Assembly (NCBI GenBank): GCA_963662175.1
Contig: OY759219.1
Coordinates: forward strand, 28,252,908 to 28,316,907
DNA length: 64,000 bases
Direction of reading: 5' to 3'
DNA from: Aradus depressus
Taxonomy: Eukaryota > Arthropoda > Insecta > Hemiptera > Aradidae
Shown here piece by piece: positions 1 through 10,162 of this stretch (the first letter of the stretch is position 1; every line of letters begins with the position of its first letter). A program made the position numbers and the translations under genes. The notes below the pieces were generated by a model. It saw nothing but the letters and a program-made list of their open reading frames with translations, was not told where the DNA came from and made no database searches.

Positions 1-10
1 TTTTTCATTT

Positions 11-125
11 AAGTATATGTTTGTGGAATTAGACAATATAAGTGTTCAAAAATGTCTTTTATCTATCATTTTATTTTATTCATTAGTATTTCCACTATAT
101 CAACAAAGAACGCAAAAAATGTATT
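11..125 (+). repeat. Repeat W fragment (Penelope-like tail)
   Basis: The stretch beginning with GGAATTAGACAATATAAG is nearly identical to 56296-56435 and related to 2405-2500. Elsewhere the same tail (54733, 58366) follows a CTGANGA...GAAA module, which suggests a Penelope-like terminal repeat. Family assignment is inference. Confidence 0.5.
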
Positions 126-127
126 CG

Positions 128-343
128 GACATCTTTAACTACGGGGTCATATCGTCTACTACCAGAGCGCTCTTTCGTCACTCTGGTAGTCATGAGCCCG
201 ACTCTACTGTGGGAGTTCTAGATTTTGTCTACCCTAAATTTTTATTCAGGGCAGGGATCCTTAAGCTTTGGCCGGGTTTCGAACCAACGATCTAGAGCTC
301 AGAAGGCAAGCAGGCATACCAATGAGCTATTGGCGCTCTCAAA
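128..343 (-). mobile_element. SINE-A copy, internally deleted
   Basis: Reads 3' tail to tRNA-like head on the + strand. The central block carrying the GGATGGGACGTTAAGC motif is missing. The head ends in a decayed GAGCTATTGGCGCTC (GAGCTACCGGCGCCC in good copies). An old copy. Confidence 0.8.
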
Positions 344-344
344 A

Positions 345-1070
345 ACGCACTTTAAGTGCAAAGACTACAGAGAATTTACTGTAGTCGAGATTGGATTAAT
401 TTCTAGTTGATATATAGAGTAAGGCGGTCATAACAGGATTTACTACCCCCAAACTAGCATTGTAGAGTAAGAAAGTAATATGTTGGCAACAGTGGTGTTC
501 TTTCTTTCATTGTATAGCATAATTATGGGAGTGTAGGAGAGAGAGAGAGAAAGTCCAGTTATGGCCACAACATATATTTATTCTTATTCCGTTTTAATAA
601 AAAAAACTATAACGAAAATATATTTTAAAAATCGCAGTACCCGACACAATACAAACTACTTACATACGTTTTTTTAGAAAACTTTACACACATACAAACC
701 CAGAAATACGTACTTTATCTTCACAACACTTACCACAAAACCCCCCGCGAAGGTTGAAGAGATGAAACCGCGACTTACTGCCACCTTAAATCCTATTCGT
801 TTTTAATATTTTATTTTTATTTAATTTTTTTTTACATTATTTTCCTTTACTTTTATCATCTCTCTTATATTATTATAATTTTTATTTATTTTTATTTTTT
901 TCTGTTCTTGTCCTAATAATTAAGATAAATTTTCGACCCGAGGACCTACCACTGGGTGGCCTTCCTCTCATATGCCATTCATGCCAACATATCAATACCA
1001 TCACAGATGCTGTTTGTTGCACCCTACCGCACAATACCGTACAGTTGCATCTTTATAAATAAAAGACAAA
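345..1070. other. No gene recognised
   Basis: AT-rich sequence with a short GA run near 535-552 and T-rich tracts after 800. No coding or repeat match to the rest of the window was seen. Confidence 0.6.
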
Positions 1071-1076
1071 TTTATC

Positions 1077-1663
1077 CCCCCATTGACCTCTTGGCACGGG
1101 AACGTACGCGACACTTCAAAAGGAAACAAGACCCGGTTCAGGTGGAAGAGGTGGTGCAGCGCTTCGACCACAGGGGAAACCGGGTCTTCTATCAGGACGC
1201 GGGGGCCAGCCCTGGTCCAGCAGAGCCAGAGAGGGCCAGGACAATTAGGGAGTGGCAGGAAGAATGGGACAAGTCCACAAAGGGACGGTGGACCCATCGG
1301 CTCATCCCTCGAGTCGAGCCTTGGCTCACCAGAAAGCATGGGGAGGTGAATTACCACCTCACCCAGGTACTCACGGGACACGGTGGGTTCCGGGGGTACC
1401 TCCACAAAATCGGGGCAGCAACAACACCAGACTGCCCCGCGTGCCTTGGTGAGACGGAGTCGGCGGAGCATGTCCTCCTCAAATGCCCCAGATTTGAGGA
1501 GGGAAGGAAAAATCTGGAGTGCAGCATGGGCGCCCCACTGACTGCTACCAGTTACTTGGACGCTATGCTGCGCTCCCAGGAGTCGTGGGATGAAGGCTGC
1601 GATTTTGCAGCGCTCATCATGGGCGGGTTGGCCCTTCAGGAGAGGGCTGACAAGGAACACTAG
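1077..1663 (+). pseudogene. 5'-truncated R1-type LINE, ORF2 C-terminus
   Basis: An uninterrupted frame of about 195 codons ends at TAG 1661-1663. It has the C-terminal features of R1-clade non-LTR retrotransposon ORF2: an RxHGEvNYHLTQ-like segment, a GHGgFRgYLhkiG segment, then a zinc-knuckle-like C-P-A-C...E-H...K-C-P-R-F motif (about 1433-1490). Reverse transcriptase and endonuclease are absent, so this is the usual 5'-truncated dead copy. The upstream junction is uncertain; similarity fades before the residues PPIDLLARER near 1077. The long opposite-strand frame over 1001-1699 is a mirror of this coding sequence. Confidence 0.85.
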
Positions 1664-1890
1664 CGGTAATAAAACAGAAGAAGGGGCGTTACCAGCCACC
1701 CTTCCTCCCTTCCGCGAAGTAATGACAGACAGTCAGTTCCGCGGAAGGGAATCAGGATCGGCAAGGAGGGGGTTTTAGTGGGTATGGTGATGGTGAACCG
1801 TCTCGAGTCCCACACTATCCAGGGCTACCTTCCCTGGATGTGCGTCACAGCATTTCCCCCTCCAATGCAAAAAAAAATAAATAAAAAAAA
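1664..1890 (+). mobile_element. 3' UTR and A-rich tail of the R1-type LINE
   Basis: It follows the ORF stop and contains a CGAGTCCCACACTATCC-type block typical of R1-family 3' ends. It finishes in an impure A/AATA tail from about 1868. The tail marks the 3' insertion end on the + strand. Confidence 0.7.
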
Positions 1891-1924
1891 AATCAAAGAC
1901 AAAAAAAAATCGCTGATTTGCATT

Positions 1925-2510
1925 AAAATTTAAACATTACTTTGAAATATTTCCTACGGACATTTGTTTATAAAATAAATAAAAACAAAGGTCTTATTTA
2001 ACTTTTATATTGTCCAATTCCACAAAAAAATATAGGTTAGGTTAGGTTTTATGACTCATGCCCGGGCTTTAACTACGAGGTCATATCGCCTACTACCAGA
2101 GCGCTCTTTCGTCACTCTGGTGGACATGAGCCCGACTCTACTGTGGGAGTCCTAAATTTTGCCTACCCTGAATTTTTTATTCACCTAGGGTAGGGGTCTT
2201 TAACGAGTACCTGACATCGTACAGGCTCGGGACCATCGCTTAACGTCCCATCCGAAGGACGGCGTGCTTAAGTTTATTTTACCTCCCAGATAAAATAAAC
2301 TAAGGGCCTCGGTCGGGCTACGAACCCACGACCTTGAGCTCAGAAGTCAAGCACGCATACCACTGAGCTACCGGCGCCCTCCAAAAAAATATATATACAT
2401 AAAGTGTACTGGTTCTCGAATTAGACAATATAACATTTGAACCAGTTCTTTATTTATATGTATTTTATTAACAATATCGAAACAGATCGCAGAAATGCAT
2501 TCTGCATTTG
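1925..2510. repeat. Repeat W inverted pair split by a SINE
   Basis: Left of the SINE is TATTGTCCAATTCCAC; right of it is the opposite orientation, AATTAGACAATATAA. The two W arms therefore face each other, with SINE-A 2035-2382 between them. Confidence 0.5.
2035..2382 (-). mobile_element. SINE-A, full length, with target duplication
   Basis: Reference copy. On the minus strand it has a tRNA-like head with box A (TAGCTCAGTGGTATGC) and box B (GGTTCGTAGCCCG, one change from the RNA polymerase III consensus). A conserved core GTCCTTCGGATGGGACG follows, then three short hairpins, then a 3' tail ending in AACCTAACC. It is flanked by the perfect 11-bp duplication AAAAAAATATA (2024-2034 and 2383-2393), as expected for LINE-mobilised insertion. 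It carries no protein. Confidence 0.95.
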
Positions 2511-3214
2511 TTCATGCTTTGGAGCTCGTATAATATTGGTCCTATCTCAAATCTGAAGGTATTTTGATATTTGCAAATTTTATAAAAAACATTTTTTGAG
2601 ATGTCATTTTATGATATATTTCGGTATGTATCTCACAAACCGTGCAACCTTTAAAAAAATGTATTTCATATAAAATGTACCTTTTAATTTACTCAACAAT
2701 TTTTATTTGAAAACTTTTTTGATTAGTTCGAAAATATAAGCGGTAACTTATGTGAAATCGTCATTCAAATCTCAAGTTCATTGTAGACATTATTGGGAAA
2801 TTTGATTTCAACACAATTAAAGGTATATATTAAGAAAGTATAAACTATAATTATCAATAAAAATAATTAGCCCAATTTCGTCAAACATGTTTGTTGGAGG
2901 TGTTAATTGTTTCTAATTCTAAATAGGTTTTTTGGAGTGTCACAGTTACAGAGGCAAAGTAGAACAGAAATGAAATAGAGGTCAACTTTCAAAATAATAA
3001 AAGTCAATAATAATTAAAGTATAGGATATCGTCATCATCACTAATGATGAAAATTATAACTGACCCGATTTCTTTAAACTGTAAAGAGACTTCATTTAAA
3101 GAAAACGATCATTTATAAGTATGGCTCATAGAATGTGTTTTGTTAACTAAAGACGACTCTTTTCTCTAAGATCAAAAAACGTTGTATAGTAAAACTATAT
3201 TTACTAACTTTTTA
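2511..3214. other. No gene recognised
   Basis: AT-rich; stops are dense in all frames and no match to other repeats in the window was seen. Confidence 0.6.
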
Positions 3215-3222
3215 TTGTACAG

Positions 3223-3757
3223 TAGGGTGGAACGAAAATGGCCTTTTAAAATTTTTTTTAGTTATTAGTTTGGTAATAGTGGAGAAAAGTTGCCTTTTGA
3301 GTTCAAAAAGAATTTTAAAAAAATTGGTTGCAATACTACAACATCTTGAGGTGCCGCAAAGAGCTTAAAGTTTGTAAAAAAATTGAAAAATTTTAAACTT
3401 TTATAAATTATTTTTTATGAATTTCTCGTACATATAATGTTACAAAAGATGGTTTTAAATACATATATAAGCATTAGAATTGGAAAAAATTATTAATTAT
3501 AAAATATAATAAAAAAAAAAAATATTTTGTAATGTCAAACTTTGTATTTCTTACTTCTGTATCCTTAATGATTACATATGTTACAGCTGCAAAATGTTTG
3601 TTTCTACTTCATTGCCACATTAAACTGGTCCTTGCGGCACCTCAAGACCTACTCCAATATTTTTCATATTTTTTATTTATCTTGTCTACACTAAAAGGCA
3701 ACTTTTCCGCGCTATTGCAAATTAAAAATCAAAAGGTGATTTTTTCGTTCCACCCTA
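3223..3757. mobile_element. hAT-like MITE with long inverted arms
   Basis: The ends are TAGGGTGGAACGAAAA and its inverted copy. The first and last ~150 bp stay alignable as inverted arms (both contain AAAAGTTGCCTTTT and CTTGAGGTGCCGCAA). It is flanked by TTGTACAG (3215-3222) and TTGTACAT (3758-3765), 7 of 8 bases identical, fitting the 8-bp duplication of hAT elements. No transposase is present. Confidence 0.8.
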
Positions 3758-3805
3758 TTGTACATCATGCAGTGTTGATATTGTATAATAATAAAAAAAG
3801 TGGTT

Positions 3806-3870
3806 GGTGAATCACTGGCTATGTACTTCCCCAGTACACCGCTCTGCCTTCCAAAGACAATCGATAATTT
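3806..3870 (-). repeat. Repeat X terminal fragment
   Basis: Begins GGTGAATCACTGGCTATGT, the characteristic X terminus, then is lost after the CTCTGCCTTCC segment. Confidence 0.6.
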
Positions 3871-4825
3871 TACTGGGCCAACAAGGAAAATGAATAGAAT
3901 TTACGAGAACAAAGAGTTGGGTTTGTTTTCTAACATCTACATTATAAAATTAAAAACTAAACATTGAAACAAAAATCAAAAGAAAAATCAAAAGAAAAAT
4001 TGTAAACAACTAAATTCTTAAAACTGTTTCAATCTTTTTTCTGTTTTATATTTTGGCCATTCTTCAAATTTAAGTTATATATTTTTGGGCACTTATATTT
4101 TGTACATATAAATAAATAACAGTTCCTTCTTTGCTCATCAATTTTACTGTGAATTCACTCCTATTTCGTTCATCACATCTTAAGCCTAAACACCACTCTC
4201 CATGTTCACTCAGACCGTCTCAACTCAACCCAGGCCTCGACTCGTCTCTACACACACTAAAAACAGCTGATGGCCGTGTTTTGTTTTCTACTCATTTGTT
4301 TTAAAAGAAAATGCATTCATATTATTTACTAGCAGTAATACCCGGCGTTGCCCTGGGAACTTTGACTTTTCTCCCAATATCTCCTATAAGGCTATTCAGT
4401 TCCTCGACAGTACATTCATGATGTTATAATTTTCAATTATTCATACGGAATAAGGCTTATAGTCCTTCAACTGTAATAACGCTAGCTTTGGAGCTAAAAC
4501 TAATTTATTCAAAACGATTTCTCATTAATCGTTGCAATGGTTTTCGAGTTAAAAAGATTGCATTGGTGGAAGCTGGGATGGACCAGATATTGAGGTACTA
4601 ATACGCCTATAACCTTCCACAGACGATGATGAACAAATTTTAAAAAAAATTAATCAAATCCATCAAGCCGTTCGTGAGTTATAGCGGTACAACGCATAGA
4701 CATTTTCAGCTTTATATATATGATTTACTAAATCAGTTGCTTCTTGGATTTTATAGCAAAATAAATATAATTAATTTTTTAGTATTAATAATTTAAATGT
4801 GTGTATTTTTTATACATCACACCTT
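3871..4825 (+). repeat. Repeat Z copy, interrupted
   Basis: Matches 26943-27830 (+) and 46490-47350 (-) in order: ATGAATAG...TTACG, CTTTTTTCTGTTTTATA, an A/C/T-rich block, AAAACAGCTGAT, and a terminal ACATCACACC-type segment. No protein is encoded and the class is unknown. It is split by the insertion at 4332-4722; the other copies confirm the uninterrupted order. Confidence 0.6.
4332..4722 (+). mobile_element. Insertion with ATTTACTA target duplication
   Basis: Starts AATACCCGGCGTTGCCC after GCAGT and ends with a motif of the type 'guided by CCGTTCGTGAGTTATAGCGG' followed by a TATATATA tail. It is flanked by perfect ATTTACTA copies (4324-4331, 4723-4730). Sequences with this start and end are common in insect genomes and are usually read as truncated non-LTR elements; that class call is from general knowledge. 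Confidence 0.6.
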
Positions 4826-5282
4826 ATAGTGTATTGAATTTAAATATAAAATTTCATGTGGATGTATTTATTACATCTGCAGCTATTTGAAATTTTTGAG
4901 TTGAGCCCCCTTCGGCTGATTTCACTAAAACTTTACAGGTGTTGTCCTTGGCGCTATGAATTTAGATATGAAATTTCGTGCCAATATATTCATTACAACG
5001 GCAGTTGTTTGAGTTTTTATGTTAATTCACCCCCCTATTCTCCTTTTCCTTTGGCCGATTTGGCTAAAAAATCAGTAGATGTCGTCCTTAGAGGTTTATG
5101 GATACACATATAAAATTTCGTGTTGATACATTCATTTTATTGGGGGTTATCGTGTTCACTTTGACTTTTTTTTTCATTTTTGGAATCAGGAGGATGTAAA
5201 ACATGAAATTCCGCTGAAAATTCAACATCGAATTTCTGACTGATTACATAACTTCCCGTACAGCGAAACTCAGTGTAACAAC
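4826..5282 (-). repeat. Repeat X, nearly complete
   Basis: Shows the three internal sub-repeats, each with a variant of AATTTCGTG...ATACATTCATT, then the distal GAATTTCTGACTGATTACAT terminus. Confidence 0.75.
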
Positions 5283-5817
5283 AAATGTATAAAATAAAAA
5301 TAAAGCCAAATTGAGAGCCGATGTTTCGAACGTTCTAAAGGTTATGGCCAATTCTCTGACTCCTGTCAACTTGGTAATGAAATATGGCAACGTTGTAATG
5401 CCAACACAAGAGTCTCCAGAGAGCGTGCTATGTGCCATAGTGATTGTAATATAACCATCCTGGCACTTACGTATACATTACACCACTGGCACTCATAACT
5501 ACACGTATTACAATTGTTAACATTTTGGCACATGAAACGGTTTCATTGATTTTTTACATTTACAAGGAATATGTTTTTATTTTCTTGAAAGAAAGTAACA
5601 AAATTCAAATTATGTTCAATAGTTTAATAAAGACAGCCCTGGAGGAAGGATGCGCGGACATGCCAGACCAGAGCATTGTAAGTTCATTGTCCAGGAATGG
5701 ATTGTGGAGAAATGGCAATAACGGTAGTCACGATCATCGGATGGCCGAACGACCTATGCATATTTCCCGGAAATCCGGATACGTCTGGACTCTACGTGGG
5801 TACTGGCTGACCACTGG
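5283..5817. other. No gene recognised
   Basis: A 128-codon frame crosses 5525-5911 but runs into the repeat at 5818. It shows no recognisable domain and is judged chance. Confidence 0.5.
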
Positions 5818-6483
5818 ATGTCCCAGTTTAATAATAATAATAATACATTTATTTCCGTTAAACCAAAACATGGTAATAGGATACGTCAAAAGAATTTATA
5901 CATTAAGATAGCTTATATATTAGATTTATACCTACTTGAGTCTAACACACGTATGATTAGTAGTAATAACAAAACTATTAAAAAAAGTAAAATGAAATTA
6001 ATAAAAACTGAACAAATAAATACTTAAAAATATATGAGTACATAAACAAAATTAATACATGATACGTTTATAATAAGTAGACACATTTTTCAATTTAATA
6101 AAAATTAAGATAACTATTTTTTTTTTAAACTCTTCGGAAGTCTCTTTATCCCAACGATGTTTCGGGACGTTCTTACGTCCCATCTTCAGGTCCCAATGTG
6201 CGAGATATAGAAAAGAAAGAAAACAATGCAACTATAACAATATATGAAAAATAATATATATATATATAGATTAATCTATTATAAATGAATGTATATAAAA
6301 GTCTAAATAAATAAAAAATTATAAATGAATAAATAAAACAATAACGTACATTGGACTCACCTTTAAGGTGTGGAGGAAGTCTGCCCAAAAAATAAAAATG
6401 AAAGATTTGTATCAAATTATGTTTTTGGATATGAAACACGATTCTTTATTATGATTATATTATTCTTTTTAACAGTTACTCCA
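5818..6483 (-). mobile_element. Penelope-like or LINE 3' element with ATT tail
   Basis: On the minus strand it ends in ACGGAAATAAATG then (ATT)n, a retroelement 3' tail. Other copies are 44671-45284 and 55561-55925, with short tails at 22265 and 50395. Inside is a CTGAAGA-hairpin-GAAA module (6153-6192). No intact ORF. The Penelope-like label is inferred from the module. Confidence 0.55.
6153..6192 (-). ncRNA. Hammerhead-ribozyme-like module
   Basis: On the minus strand: CTGAAGA (core C3-A9 pattern CUGANGA), one extra T, a perfect 7-bp stem GGGACGT/ACGTCCC with loop AAGA, then GAAA, then CATC as possible short stem III and cleavage site. Hammerheads of this minimal type occur in Penelope-like elements. 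The extra base after A9 and weak stem I leave activity doubtful. Confidence 0.4.
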
Positions 6484-6890
6484 AGCTCTTCTTCTCTAAG
6501 ACGAAGAACAATCCGAACTGTTCGTGCGGCGGAGTCAAGACTGCCAGAGCATGTGTTCTTCGAATGCCCACTGTACGACCGGCCTAGAGTGGGGTTGATA
6601 CTCGAAACAGGATTGTAACTGGGACTCGACCAATGGCAGCTGATGACAAAGATCGGCTACCCGGTGTTCAGCCGATTTGTCACCAACCCTGCGCCGGGGG
6701 CGACCGTAGAACAGCTAGCCAGCGCCCACCTTTATCCCAAACTCTTTCGGCGCGCTAAAGAGCGCCGCAAATTAAATTAATACTGTAACCTTGAACACGC
6801 CGTCCTTCTGGTGGGACTTGCTAAGCGATGGTCCCGAGCTTGTGTGAAGTCAGAAACTCGTTAAACTGATGTAAAAAATAAATTGTATAA
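6484..6890 (+). pseudogene. LINE ORF2 C-terminus with 3' end, broken
   Basis: The frame encodes P-E-H-V-F-F-E-C-P-L-Y-D-R-P-R, the end of the C-C-H-C motif of non-LTR ORF2. The first cysteines (CSCGG) lie in another frame, so there is a frameshift near 6530. A stop follows at 6616-6618. Beyond it the same frame resumes (LGLDQWQLM ... LFRRAKERRKLN) to TAA 6775-6777. The 3' part (6795-6890) resembles the SINE-A core (CACGCCGTCCTT, AAGCGATGGTCCCGAGC) and ends GTAAAAAATAAATTGTA. It may be a SINE partner LINE, or a LINE plus a SINE scrap. Confidence 0.7.
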
Positions 6891-6894
6891 ATGT

Positions 6895-7176
6895 AAACCC
6901 GACCGAGGCCCTCAGTTTATTTTATCTGGGAGGTAAAATTAACTTAAGCATGCCGTCCTTAGGATGGGAAGTTAAGCGATGGTCCCGAGCTTGTACGATG
7001 TCAGGTACTCGTTAAAGACTACCCTACCCTAGGTGAATAAAAATTTAGGGTAGGCAAAATTTAGGACTGCCACAGTAGAGTCGGGCTCATGTCCACCAGA
7101 GTGACGAAAGAGCGCTCTGGTAGTAGGCGATATGACCTCGTAGTTAAAGCCCGGGCATGAGTCATAAAACCTAACC
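6895..7176 (+). mobile_element. SINE-A, 5'-truncated
   Basis: Begins just after box B (CCCGACCGAGGCCC) and runs to the AAAACCTAACC tail. Confidence 0.85.
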
Positions 7177-7387
7177 TTGTATAAATATACTCATCATCGA
7201 GTTCTTGGTATTTGCAGAAGACACACGAAGTAAGTCTTTACGCTGTACTGCCATCATGGCAACCACACGAAAAGATATTCACCTTTCAATAATGTACAAT
7301 GTCTATTTTTGTCTCTTAGAAACGAATAAAACAAGGTATTGACAGGAATAAGAGAGAACTCTTTAGGGATCTATATAGACAAGGATA

Positions 7388-7510
7388 GATAGCGTGCTTG
7401 CCTATTGTGCTCAAGATCGTGGGTTCAAACCCAGCCCCTTAGGTCCTTTATCTTGGAGTGAATAGACCCTGAGCACGCCTTCCTTCAGATGGGACATGCT
7501 GCGATGGTAC
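7388..7510 (+). mobile_element. SINE-A, decayed head fragment
   Basis: Keeps GCGTGCTTGCC, a box B-like GGGTTCAAACCCAG and a degenerate core (CCTTCAGATGGGACATG). It stops before the hairpin region. Confidence 0.65.
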
Positions 7511-7796
7511 CTTGTCGGTGTCCCTGACAGGAAATTGAAAATCGATTTATATGTACATTACTTCGGCAATTATCAGGATGTTTGTCTTGAGGCGTTGTAT
7601 TATTGTTCTTCATTAGACTCAATGTGTACCATAGCCCTCTATGCCTCTATAACTGTGTTATTGATTATTTACACAACATCCATGGCACCGAGAAGGAGTT
7701 CTAACCAAGGAATTAAACTCTCACCTGGACGGGATTCGAATCTGCAACTATGATAAGACCATGCGCCCAAAGCCCTATTCTCTCGCCTGTACTGCC

Positions 7797-7990
7797 GTGG
7801 TAATGAATGTATCGATATGAAATTTTATATTTTAACTCAAAATCATAAGGACGGCACCAATTTTCCTTGAAATCCTCCAAAGAAAAGGAGGGTCATAACT
7901 AGCCGAAACGGTAGATCAGTTTTGGAGGGAGAGCGAAAAACTAATTGATTAATTCGTTCTGGGGAGGTACATTACCGGTGATTCACCAAA
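7797..7990 (+). repeat. Repeat X, terminal part
   Basis: Runs from TAATGAATGTATCGATATG to the diagnostic terminus GGAGGTACATTACCGGTGATTCACC; the latter is given here only by its ends (GGAGGTACAT...GATTCACC). Confidence 0.7.
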
Positions 7991-8310
7991 GCCTCTTTTT
8001 TTTTCTTGTCACGATGTAAATTTCTTTCCAATTTTCTTCAAATCTGTTAATTAGATTTCTAATCTTCGCCATGCTTAAACAGTTTCTGGAAAGTGGTCTC
8101 TTAAAGCTGCAGCCCACGTTTTCCACTGTTCTCAAGACGGTAAAGGTTAGATGTAGTTCTGGTGGCTTCCCGTGACTTCTGTCTGACGTATATGTGTAGT
8201 TATGTAATCGATAATCAATCCTAAGACCTGTTTTATTCCTCTATCACCTTCACTTTTCTGATACCATGTATCTAAGCACTTATTTTATTTAAACAAATAA
8301 ATATATATAT

Positions 8311-8475
8311 CTGGTAGCTCAAAGGTAGCATTCTAGCGTACTGAGGTCAAAATCGTGGGTTCGAAACCCGGCAGAGGCCCTTAGGTTTTTTTTTTTTTTA
8401 TATCGGAGGCGAAAAATGCTAAAACATTTTAGGACATAAGCGATGGTACCAAGCCTTTACGATGTCAGATAATAC
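8311..8475 (+). mobile_element. SINE-A, decayed copy
   Basis: Head with GTAGCTCAAAGGTAGC and an intact box B (GGGTTCGAAACCC), then a mutated core and GATGTCAG. Among the oldest copies by eye. Confidence 0.7.
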
Positions 8476-8749
8476 GAAGTATAGTAGTGCTCTTAATTTT
8501 CGTCTGATTTCGTCCAAAATTTAATCAGATTTAAGTTAGGTTCATTCGTATTACAAATTCATAGTTACAATCGTTTCTGAGTTTGAGTACTCAGAAAGTT
8601 CCAATCAAATAAACACAGACATTGAAATTCCGTCGGAAACTCCATCTCGGATTTTTGCATGATTTTCTTGTAATAAAATATATAAGAAAGTAAAAATGTT
8701 TATTAGAAAATAATAAAATATCCATAAAATTTTTTTCTGGGAATTGAAA

Positions 8750-8915
8750 AAACCTTAACCATGCCACCTTGGGATGGGACGTTAAGTGATGGTCCCGAGC
8801 CTGTGCCATGTCAGGTACTTGTTAAAGACCCCTACCTTAGGTAAATATTGCCGCAGAGTGACGAAAGAACAATCTGTTATTAGGCGATATGGCCTCGTAG
8901 TTAACGCCCGGACAA
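8750..8915 (+). mobile_element. SINE-A, 3' part
   Basis: Carries GGGATGGGACGTTAAGTG, AGACCCCTACCTTAGG and GACCTCG-like blocks; the head and tail are missing. Confidence 0.75.
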
Positions 8916-9299
8916 AAATATTATAATTGATAAGATCAGCTGACTTATGTTGTGTGTTATGTTAGTATGCAAAAAAAACTTCTCAATACATGTTGGGCAT
9001 TAAAGCCTGTAATTAAGTTCATGTAATTTACTTCATCTCTCTGCCTATTGAATCTTGTCATAACTTCGTTCACCTGTTAACCTTGTTTTTTCATCGTGTA
9101 ATATGATCAATTATCAGTAAAAATATGTAATGTGTACATGTTACTGTATTTTTTTATATGTATGTATTGGTTTTCAAGGTTATATACTTTTTTTTATTAC
9201 CTAATTATATAATTTAAAAAAAAAAAACATACAATTTTCAAAATGAAATTGGAAGCGACTGGATGAAGATCGCAAGACCGCTGACCGATCTCATTAAAT

Positions 9300-9520
9300 A
9301 TTTCACCCTTAAGGATTAGGGATGACGTATATGTAATCAAAAAATCGAAAACCCTAATAACTGCGGATGTAATGAATTTATCGACACACAATTTAGTATA
9401 AGGAATTTAAAGGGCTTTATGTAAGTCAACTATTGATTGTTAGCGCAAACGGTCGTCTGGTTTAATTGAATAATTCACTCTGGGGACGCACTTTGCAGGT
9501 AACTCTTGTTCTTTCTCTTT
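9300..9520 (+). repeat. Repeat X, terminal part
   Basis: Contains ATAACTGCGGATGTAATGAAT, here cited as ATAACTGCGGATG then TAATGAAT, and the GTCAACTATTGATTG block; the terminus is degenerate. Confidence 0.65.
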
Positions 9521-9557
9521 TTCTCACATTTTTATGAAGACAATGAAGACATTCATA

Positions 9558-9831
9558 CAAGAATAGAATAGAATAGTTTTATTTGTCTTGGCCTGGATCT
9601 TTTACGCCGTACAAATGGATCAGATTATTTCGATGAGGCGACTTTCTTTCATTGCGGATAGGACGGCTTGTCATCTCCTAGCATCTCATGTAGGTGTATT
9701 TTTCGAAACCCCAAAGCCGTTAGTACATCCTTATATCCGGGGCACTCCTGCAGGATGTGGCTTACTGTGAGAGACCAGGACCCACACTTGCCACAGCCCG
9801 GGGCTGCTACCCTGTTGATGAGGATAGCCAA
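9558..9831 (-). pseudogene. LINE ORF2 C-terminal fragment
   Basis: On the minus strand a 60-codon frame reads C-G-K-C-G...L-T-V-S-H-I-L-Q-E-C-P-G-Y, the C-terminal zinc-knuckle-like motif of Jockey-superfamily ORF2. It then runs into a short 3' UTR ending in (TATTC)n AT 9562-9577. No RT domain. A 5'-truncated dead copy. Confidence 0.8.
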
Positions 9832-9850
9832 GTGTGGCTTAACCTAGTTG

Positions 9851-10162
9851 AAGCAGCGTCAGACACACCTCTTCTCTATTCCGCATTTCCGAACTTTCCC
9901 ACTCATCAATATTTGCTTAATTTATAAAATAAATATTGTTTGATTTTTCAACATTTCCCCTCTCCATGTCATGGTATTGAAATGCAGTCATCGACGTTTT
10001 CTGTCTTTGTTGTTAACAGGTTCTAGGTCAGAAGTCGCAGACTTATGATAGGCTCAGAACGCCAAAATTTACCTGTTTATTTTAAAAAACAACACGTTTT
10101 TTTGTAATTTCTGTTGCATTATTTGAATTTTAATTTCATGCATGAATATGTTACAGTCAAAA
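9851..10162. other. No feature recognised
   Basis: AT-rich sequence with no repeat or coding match in the window. Confidence 0.5.

Noticed and set aside
1001..1699. 232-codon minus-strand frame
   Set aside because: It is opposite to the R1-type ORF2 fragment, whose motifs are clearly on the plus strand.
2035..2060. Interstitial telomere (TTAGG)n array
   Set aside because: Only two or three units at the ends of SINE-A copies, so they are SINE tails.
5525..5911. 128-codon ORF
   Set aside because: No domain, and its last third is the 3' end of a retroelement on the other strand.
6173..6439. 88-codon minus-strand frame in the ATT-tailed element
   Set aside because: Low complexity (Tyr/Ile/Phe) and the equivalent frame is not kept in the 44671-45284 copy.
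9588..9770. Plus-strand 60-codon frame
   Set aside because: It is the shadow of the LINE ORF2 fragment on the minus strand.
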